A DNA stretch of 64,000 bases from Siderastrea radians (lineage: Eukaryota > Cnidaria > Anthozoa > Scleractinia > Rhizangiidae). Below, in pieces: positions 56,447 through 64,000 of the stretch. The stretch covers positions 7,506,032-7,570,031 of the forward strand of contig OZ024887.1 in NCBI GenBank assembly GCA_964017195.1, in the 5' to 3' direction. Position 1 is the first letter of the stretch. Every line of letters starts with the position of its first letter. Position numbers and translations under genes: made by a program. Under the pieces are notes generated by a model that was given only the letters and a program-made list of their open reading frames with translations, did not search any database and had not been told where the DNA came from.

Positions 56447-59234
56447 TAGCGACAGTCTGCGTTTAGCGTGCTTTGATTGGAAACAATTTCGTCCCCAGCA
56501 TCCTAAGTTCCACAGTTCAGTTGAGATACAAGAATAAAAGAATCGCTTTAAATTAGAGTAAAACACCAACGAGAGTAGACAAAAGTAGACAAAAGTTAAC
56601 GGTCATGCGAAAGCAAGATATTATTTCTTTTGAAACATAAAACACTTGCTGGAAACACTAATTTACATTATTCAATATTCAAATAACAGGGCAACCAAAC
56701 GCGTTCAACAAGTTCAATTCAACAATGCAATGTTACACACCTGTTTGAAAAAATGTTGTCGGGTGAAACTTGTAAACGATGGACAGTGCGACACAACGGA
56801 ACTCTGCGAAGATGGCATAGGCAAGTTTTTTATTGGGCATTGTCCAGCGAGTTTTCGCTCCATGCATCTTTCAACTCTTGCAAAATCAACGGAAACAAAA
56901 TTCGTGCGAAACAAAAAAAGCCGTGAAAAACAAAACAAACGACAACATTACAAATGCACTTCTTGGCTAACGTCATTTCATTTACAACATCATTGGAAAA
57001 CAAAATGATGGCACTCTCTTTACAAGACATTCGACTTTGCATAGTACCTTATTTGTTTATCAGACGGGCCAGCCATCGGAAGAGAAATGTTCTCAAGTAT
57101 GAATCTAGTTCTCAGGGCCCAGTTGTTCAAAGCAGTGTTAAGCTAACCCTGGATTAGTGTCAACTTTTAATTCCGTTTTATACGTTTTTTTTTTAACCTA
57201 CATTTTGACTTTGGTTGCTTTCAAATGGTTACTTGGAATTTGCTGTGAAAACTCTTTTGAAATAAGAGAAACAGGGAACTTAGAATTTTAAGCCCAGGTT
57301 AGCGTTAACCAGCTTTCGAACAACCAAGCTGATGCATAATGATTAATTTATATTTTACAAAATGCTTTTTAATACATAATAATTATACTCCACGCTGTAA
57401 TTAATAATTACACTCTTGTGTTACTCACTATAGAATCCATAGTTTATATTACAGGCATTTGAATCAAATAAATTAATGCATCTTAGCCTCCAAAAATAAA
57501 CTAAGATACGATCAAGAAAACAAAAACGTTAAGCAACCACAGCGACCACGGCAAAGAGAACGTCACAAATTAAAACCGTAGCCTTGTGGACTTTTACGCA
57601 GCTAACAATGGCTCGTGTGTTAAATATTTTAGTATATTTCTTTTCAATTTTACACAAAACAACAACGAGGAAAGAGCAAATTCAACCATGAATTTTCCTT
57701 TTTCTATCCTAAATAAACACCATCCCTATGAATTCAGCTCCTGAATCACTCGGCCACACTGTGCATGCAAATTCATCGAGTTGAAGTAAATCCTTCAGTG
57801 GTTGAAATGTCGAGTTTTTTAAAATGATGTTTTCGCTAGAGATGCCACCATCATGGTCGCTTAAGGCTCTGTAATCATGAAGAAAACACTCGCGGTCTGT
57901 GAGATGACTTTTTGTGGAGTGGGTCATAAACACAAAACAACAGCGATCACATGTTAAATAGCTAGCGGGCGCACGGCCAGTGCCTTAAACAAAGACTGAC
58001 GTGTCAGCCGTGACCACGCTCTAGCCTGAAACAACACCCGTTCACTTGTTTAGTTTAGCACTTCACCTGAAGGCAAAATTGACATTGCAGCAGGCTGGAC
58101 GCCCTCACAGTCTAGGTCTCTCTCGAATGCACCCAACTGGGGGCGTGTTACTGGTTGATTTTCAGACTAGCTCTGGACTAAACTCTTATAAACTGATTAA
58201 TCGGACGGTCCGAAAAAGTCGAGAAGAAGAAGAAAAAGCGGACGACTATGAACCGTCTTATAAATCAGGACACAGGTGATTGACTCATCAAACTATAATG
58301 ATCAGTTCCGTAATATCAGAACCAAACACCTGTCTCATAATTTTCCAGCTTGGGGATAGTTTCTGGCACTCTTTCTTAATCAATTTTGTTAGATTCGTGG
58401 ACAAAGATATTTTACAACCGTTAAAAACAAATCAAAAAGGATTCTTTGTGATATATTAAATAAAGCTTTTCATCTCTTGACTAGGTTCAGCTCAATCTGC
58501 TGGTATCGCTGCTTGATCCGGCTACTCTGTATGTTGCGGAGGGGTGGCGTGTTCCTTCAACAGAAAGAAAACAAACGAACATCGATACTGAAGAGCTACA
58601 ACCCTGGCCACAAACCTTAAAACAGTTCCCTCATCCCCTTTTCAATGTTATTTCGAACAGCCCAGAATGAGGGAGCGGGGTGTTTTGTCCATACCCATTT
58701 TAGCTTACACAGGAGGTGCTAAAAGGGAAGAGGGGGAGGAGGGAACTGAGCGTGGGGCGTGACGATCGACCTTTACACACACTCTTCACTAGTAGCCCTG
58801 AACATTACCCCCTCCTTTCCCCAGCTTTCTGCGATTGCCACGCACGCTTTGGGCGTCTAAGGCTTGCTAAAGTGTTTTGCTTCCCCTCCCCTTACCCATT
58901 CAAACCGTTTCGCTGCAGTTTCTTTCAATTAAAGGCTCAGTTGGTATCTACAAATTTACTTTAACTTGCCGCTCGAGCTAAAATTTCCCTAGTCAGTAGT
59001 GCGAACCGTCTATGCATTTGCCGTTTTATTTGGCTGCTCATGGCTACCCCAAGTGCCAAGCGTTTAAAACTTATGATAGTGAGTCGCCAACGAATCGCTA
59101 AAACATCCTCTACACAACAACAATAGCCTTTTCTCAAAGTTTAACTTGACATTAACACACGACTTCAATACATTACCGATCACAAGTAAGAAAATTGTCA
59201 CAAGTCGTCTTCCTGGCTGCCACAGTTATCTTAC
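56447..59234. other. Intergenic stretch between the exonuclease gene and the QRICH2-like gene
   Basis: Apart from the fold-back at 57115-57330 I see no firm feature. On the minus strand 57709-57933 is open for 74 codons after a possible acceptor (CATCTCACAG at about 57900) and could hold a 3' exon of the QRICH2-like gene, but the phase does not join in the open frame. Confidence 0.4.
57115..57330. mobile_element. Fold-back MITE, 216 bp
   Basis: GGGCCCAGTTGTTCAAAGCA at the left pairs with the right end reading CTTTCGAACAACCAAGC; inner arms GTTAAGCTAACCCTGG and CCCAGGTTAGCGTTAAC also pair. No coding sequence. Confidence 0.75.
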
Positions 59235-62200
59235 CGTATCATTCCCAGTCCCTCTCGGATCCATTTCTTCGTTTTCCCCTGCTCCATCTGGGGAGGGCCT
59301 GGGAACGGCTGGAGTAAACAACTTTGACTGACCGTCCTGGCACACATAAACAAGTGGATAACTTATGTTCAGTACTTTTGTTCAGTACTCAGGGATCCCA
59401 AGCAGATCATTTGTACTGTTAGAATATTACTGTATTATCTAGTGTAGTCTTTGCAAGAGTTCAAACCCATTGGAAAACTAACTGAACTCAAATCTAAAGA
59501 ACACTCACAATAAATTTTCAGAGTCAATCAAAAAACCCTTTTCAATGTTTGCTTCATCAGAGCCTTAAAAATTTTCTATGCACTATTTTATCTACCGAGT
59601 CACAAAGTTACCTCTAGTCTTTGTTGCTTTTGCAAGGCTTTTTGAGTCTCAGTCTCCCGCACGGTTGGAGGTGCAGGCGAGGGGATTGGGCCGGGTGGTG
59701 AGTCAGAGCTATGTCGTTTCACTATGTGCCTCATTCGTGTCCTCGGTGACGTGTTGCGTGACTGATTTAGCGGCTGCGAATCTCGTGGACTGTGTCTCGG
59801 GTCCTGGGCGATTTCCTCCGCTGCCTGTCGGTAAAGACCAAATGTAACCAAATTCTATTGTAAGGAATGCTTTCCAGTCTTGTTTTTTTTTATGTGTGTG
59901 TGTGTGTATGTTATTGTTTTTTCTTTTTCTTCCTATTTTGGCTCTTTGCTTTACAATCTTTCTCAAAAGAGTTGTTTTTCTGTTTATTTATGTTTTTATT
60001 TTTATTGATTTGCCAAGGATAATTTGCAAGTCAGATATACAGAAGAATAATAACGTCGACAATTGGCGAGAAAGCCTAGAGAAACTATAAAAACGAATGA
60101 ATTTAGGAGCAGGAGCTGTTATGTGGCTAACGGTGAAGTTCAGTGGATAGATTAACTAAGCATCAAGTAGACTCCCTTACTTACCTGGCCAGCTGCTGCG
60201 TTCCTTGGCGAGTTGGGGCCTGAGCTCGAGCGTGTTGACGTCAACAGGGATTCTTCCTTGGTGAATGACGACTCATGATCGTGTGGGGGCGAGTGGGAAT
60301 TCTTCGGAATGGGTGGAATTGTCTGCCAAAAAAAAAAAGACAATAAAAGTCAAAGCCAATTACTACGGACACCGTTGGGACCAAAAATGGAGTTTGTATT
60401 AACGAGGTGGATGTCCGTATACAACATTTACTTTCTCCTCCGCAGAGGCCTCCTACAGTCGCACCTTGACTGCACGCTTGGGAAGAAACGCGCGGAGGCT
60501 GGGAAGAGGGAAAATTTCCCGCGCTCCCATTTTCTCTCTCCAGCTCTCCCGCTTTCACTGGTGTTTACTAACAGGAGCCTCTACGGAGAAGAGAGTATCA
60601 TTTATCATTTAATGCTAACGGAATGACCACTTACGTCTGGGCAGTAAAGGTTGACCACGGAAACTAAAACATGCAGCATGTACAATCGACATATATGGGA
60701 CATAAATTAACCACTTCATACAAAGTTGACCTAACATACCTGCCTAAAGCGTCCTTTGTAAACATGACCATCAGAGCCTTTGAGCAAATCAATAACAGAT
60801 ACTTCCCTTCCCCAGTTTGGAACTTCGTGTGTTTCTTCTCGTGCTATTAAAAACAAAAAACAAAACAAATACACAGTCATATAAAACACATATAAAACGG
60901 GGAGGCAGCGTGGCCGAGTGGTTAGGGTGTTGGAGTTCGAGTCCGTAGGTCCCGGGTTCGAATCCCAATCTGAGCACTTCATGGATTTGTTTCACGGCAG
61001 TCCCAAGTTAAAAATCCTTCGGCTGCGCTTTTATATAGCCAACTGGTTTGCCTCCTGCCAGCTGGGATTCTTGACCATGTAATGTTTCATTTGCAGTATT
61101 TGTTTCAGTTGTTTGAGTGGCATGTCTGTAAGCTAGCTGGTCTGTCGTAAGGCAGTACCGAGGAAAGCTAAGCGCGCTGGCCACTATAGTCTTCAATTAT
61201 TATTTAAAAGTCAGGGCTCACTACTGTAGCCCTTTACAAGTGTCATGGTGGGATATCTACAGCAGGTAACTGTCATGTGCACTCACGTATTTAGCGTTTT
61301 CCTTAATTATCCCTCACTTCTCATAATGTACTTGATAAGCGTAAAGCTTCAAGGCTGCACAAACATCCCTGTTCCCCTCCTGATGACTGGGGCTTTGCAA
61401 TGGCAGATCGGATAAGGGGCCATCAGATTAACCGACCCAGTCCCCACGGTCTCATGCTAGGGAATCTAACAAATGATGTGAAAAAAGCCATCTCTTGAAT
61501 ACAAACCTAACACTTGGTTAAGTTGTGTAGCCTTGCTGCGTCTCTTTGGGTGATACATGACAGTATGGCTTCCTCCGCATGGTCGGCCAGAGATGATGTC
61601 ATTTAGTGTTTTTTCCCCTTTGCTGCTCCCATAATGACCGCGCTGAAACTGACGAATCTGCAGCGAAAAAATCAGTCAGTAAATTAAGAGAAAAATCTTG
61701 ATTCCAAAGAAAATTTCGGCGCGGTTAAGAATAGTCCTGACATGATTTCAAAATTACGTGTACAAAATGCGAAATAAGAGAAAAATTTGTTCTCAGTTTT
61801 AATTTTTAAAGGTTAACTCACATTTTGCATATAATACGTTATACAACAATTTCATTAATGCATGCTTTGTACGATGTCTTACCACTGTTACAGAATCAAA
61901 ACACGTGTTGCAGACACCTTGTTATTTTCGTCACCCAATAGTACGGACAAAAAATGGAGTGCTGGCGAAAAAGAATTACTGAAAATAACTCCCGCCCATA
62001 GGGACTCTCGCTATTACGGACAACAAATCGTGCTCCCGAAGGTGTCCGTTAAAAAGTAGTTGCCTGTAAATAAATGCAAATTCAGTGTTTTCCCCTCTTA
62101 ACTACTTCCGCAACTCTTGGTTTGGTTTTTAACAATTTTTGTGCCACAAGCAAACAAACAAGTACCCAACATGACCACAGTTAGCACTTTTTACCTGGTC

Positions 62201-62424
62201 CATCTCGTAGGACAAATAAGGGCCTTTGGACCTCTTTGTTCTGACCCCTCTTGGAGCAGGGAGGTTGGTCTGAAGAGGGCCTCTTAAAGGTAGCTCAACA
62301 GGTCTGCTGCAGGAGATACAGTTGAACTTGATTGGCTTGCGGAATCCCGCTGCATCAGAAAAATCCACTTTTGTTTCAGCAGCAATGAGATTCCTGGACT
62401 TCTGGACATCTGCTATACGCCTTT
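59235..62424 (-). CDS. QRICH2-like (DUF4795) protein, 3' exons, partial
   Basis: Six minus-strand exons with matching GT-AG sites and phases: 62195-62424, 61507-61657, 60740-60843, 60185-60322, 59612-59824 and 59235-59327, 929 bp in all. The first carries RRIADVQKSRNLIAAETKVD and KFNCISCSRPVELPL, the second PCGGSHTVMYHPKRR, the third VIDLLKGSDGHVYKGRFRQ. The CISCxRP, PCGGxHT and GSDGHVYKG motifs in this order recall the C-terminal region of QRICH2/DUF4795 proteins, which in mammals act in sperm flagella. Later exons encode Ser/Pro-rich, probably disordered sequence (NSHSPPHDHESSF, SSDSPPGPIPSPAPP). The 5' exons lie beyond 62424 or outside the window; the stop codon was not located. Family assignment rests on remembered motifs. 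Confidence 0.7.
60899..60985 (+). mobile_element. tRNA-derived SINE head
   Basis: GTGGCCGAGTGGTTAGGGTG (A box) and GGTTCGAATCCC (B box) are good polymerase III promoter elements in a tRNA-Ser/Leu-like context, but the anticodon stem is not well formed. It lies in an intron of the QRICH2-like gene, about 55 bp upstream (in transcription sense) of an exon. A SINE is more likely than a tRNA gene. Confidence 0.65.
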
Positions 62425-62470
62425 CTAAAAATTAATGTACAGTCAAATCTGTTACTTATTTTCTGGCATA

Positions 62471-62751
62471 GAGCGGTTTTCAAATGAGTGTCGTAAAACC
62501 AAAACCAAAGTAATTACTCTGACCAATCACGACAAGAACAAAACACAAAATGAACCAATCAGAAATCGAAGCTAATACAAGTAATTAACGTTAAGCGCGG
62601 GTAAACGCGTGCGAGCAAGTCACGATTGGTTTTGGTTTTACTTCTGATTGGTTGAGAAAGTGGCGCGAGCTTTTAGAACCAATCAGAGAGCGAAGTAAAG
62701 CAAAACCAAAGCAAACACAACATTACTTTCGACACTCAATTGAAAACTGCT
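62471..62751. mobile_element. MITE, 281 bp, with TA target and five CCAAT boxes
   Basis: Ends GAGCGGTTTTCAAATGAGTG and CACTCAATTGAAAACTGCTC are near-perfect inverted repeats, flanked by TA on both sides. The interior has CCAATCA or its complement TGATTGG/GATTGGTT five times and TGGTTTTGGTTTTAC matched by GTAAAACCAAAACCA. No coding sequence. Confidence 0.8.
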
Positions 62752-63017
62752 CTAAAACTCAGGAAATATAAGAAGCTTTACAAGACAAGGGGCAATTTGG
62801 GAGAGGAGCGTAAGGCACCAATTGGTCACATGGACTCATTTTCATGCCACTTCTATCCATCATGCATCCAACGATTTACAAGTAACTGGGGTTGGAGCGT
62901 CATAGAATTTCTGCTTAATATTCCTGATTGTATAGTCTTCCTTTCCTCTATCCCTCCGGCTCCCTTTTCCCTCCCCAGTACTTTCCTGTCCGCACTTATA
63001 CCCCCTGGTTTCCCCCT
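62752..63017. other. Spacer before the minisatellite
   Basis: No gene seen. Pyrimidine content rises from about 62940 toward the array. Confidence 0.5.
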
Positions 63018-64000
63018 CTCCCTCCTGTACCCCTCGCTATGTCTCCCCTATCCCTCCTGTACCCCTCGCTATCTCTCCCTTATCCTTCCTGTACCCCTCA
63101 CTATCTCTCCCTTATCCCTCCTGTACCCCTCGCTATCTCTCCCCTATCCCTCCTGTACCCCTCGCTATCTCTCCCCTATCCCTCCTGTACCCCTCGCTAT
63201 CTCTCCCCTATCCCTCCTGTACCCCTCGCTATCTCTCCCTTATCCCTCCTGTACCCCTCGCTATCTCTCCCCTATCCCTCCTGTACCCCTCGCTATCTCT
63301 CCCTTATCCCTCCTGTACCCCTCGCTATCTCTCCCCTATCCCTCCTGTACCCCTCACTATCTCTCCCTTATCCTTCCTGTACCCCTCGCTATCTCTCCCT
63401 TATCCCTCCTGTACCCCTCGCTATCTCTCCCTTATCCCTCCTGTACCCCTCGCTATCTCTCCCTTATCCCTCCTGTACCCCTTGCTATCTCTCCCTTATC
63501 CCTCCTGTACCCCTCACTATCTCTCTCTTATCCCTCCTGTACCCCTTGCTATCTCTCCCTTATCTCTCCTGTACCCCTTGCTATCTCTCCCTTATCCTTC
63601 CTGTACCCCTCGCTATCTCTCCCTTATCCCTCCTGTACCCCTCGCTATCTCTCCCTTATCCCTCCTGTACCCCTCCCTATCTCTCCCTTATCCCTTCTGT
63701 ACCCCTTGCTATCTCTCCCTTATCCCTCCTGTACCCCTCACTATCTCTCCCTTATCCCTCCTGTACCCCTTGCTATCTCTCCCTTATCCCTCCTGTACCC
63801 CTCGCTATCTCTCCCTTATCCTTCCTGTACCCCTCGCTATCTCTCCCTTATCTCTCCTGTACCCCTCGCTATCTCTCCCTTATCCTTCCTGTACCCCTCA
63901 CTATCTCTCCCTTATCTCTCCTGTACCCCTCGCTATCTCTCCCTTATCCTTCCTGTACCCCTCGCTATCTCTCCCTTATCCCTCCTGTACCCCTCGCTAT
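63018..64000. repeat. 32-bp minisatellite, about 30 units, running off the window
   Basis: The unit begins CTATCTCTCCCTTATCCCTC and continues CTGTACCCCTCG; successive starts such as 63069 and 63101 are exactly 32 bp apart. The plus strand is almost wholly pyrimidine apart from TA and G positions. Variants are mostly C/T changes at a few fixed positions (CCCTATC/CCTTATC, CTCG/CTCA/CTTG). No gene inside. The array may separate the QRICH2-like 3' exons from its 5' part. Confidence 0.95.

Noticed and set aside
57709..57933. Possible terminal exon of the QRICH2-like gene
   Set aside because: A plausible acceptor exists, but joining in phase from 59235 gives a stop after 11 residues rather than the long open frame, so I cannot support it.
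60899..60985. Possible tRNA-Ser or tRNA-Leu gene
   Set aside because: Good A and B boxes, but no proper anticodon stem-loop; treated as a SINE.

Overview
The window is nuclear DNA from an animal, most likely an anthozoan cnidarian and probably a stony coral. It has long GT-AG introns, metazoan housekeeping genes (VPS72, PSMB4, a QRICH2-like gene) and a dense load of MITEs, fold-backs, tRNA-derived SINEs, a LINE and a TTAA-flanked DNA transposon. Several of these repeats look like ones I associate with corals; the species is not determined. All splice sites were placed by reading donors, acceptors and reading phase, without transcripts.

Layout. (1) 1-3499 is a damaged copy of 11977-15797. Each copy carries the body of a DEDDh-exonuclease-like gene and VPS72 coding sequence. 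The right copy is intact; the left has a 64-bp frameshifting deletion and only the VPS72 3' end. (2) 3500-11600 shows no convincing gene, only fold-back elements and a small CCAAT-bearing direct repeat. (3) 11641-12672 encodes an intronless relative of a DEDDh exonuclease that has lost every catalytic residue. (4) 15380-16390 (minus) is VPS72/YL1, head-to-head with PSMB4 (plus, nine coding exons, 16729-29603) across a 338-bp intergenic region with a ZNF143-type motif. PSMB4 intron 3 (7 kb) holds a complete 2.86-kb TTAA-flanked DNA transposon with an uninterrupted transposase ORF, a shorter TTAA-flanked element, old tandem duplications and SINEs. (5) 28112-35880 and 36351-44618 are tandem copies of an approximately 8-kb block. 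Each has PSMB4 exons 8-9 plus two minus-strand members (A and B) of a protein family I do not recognise, built on a repeat of about 105-110 residues. (6) 44619-47957 is a decayed LINE inside a MITE, itself interrupted by another insertion. (7) 49212-56446 is a three-exon gene for a 313-residue DEDDh exonuclease with all five catalytic residues, the active counterpart of the gene in (3). (8) 59235-62424 (minus) is the 3' part of a QRICH2/DUF4795-like gene. (9) The window ends inside a 32-bp minisatellite.

How the genes relate. VPS72 (histone H2A.Z deposition) and PSMB4 (20S proteasome) share a promoter region as housekeeping genes. The active DEDDh nuclease and its catalytically dead paralogue lie about 37 kb apart, which suggests a nuclease/pseudonuclease pair, though only sequence supports this. 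The repeat-protein family has expanded by tandem duplication beside PSMB4 and shows repeat-number change and frameshifts.
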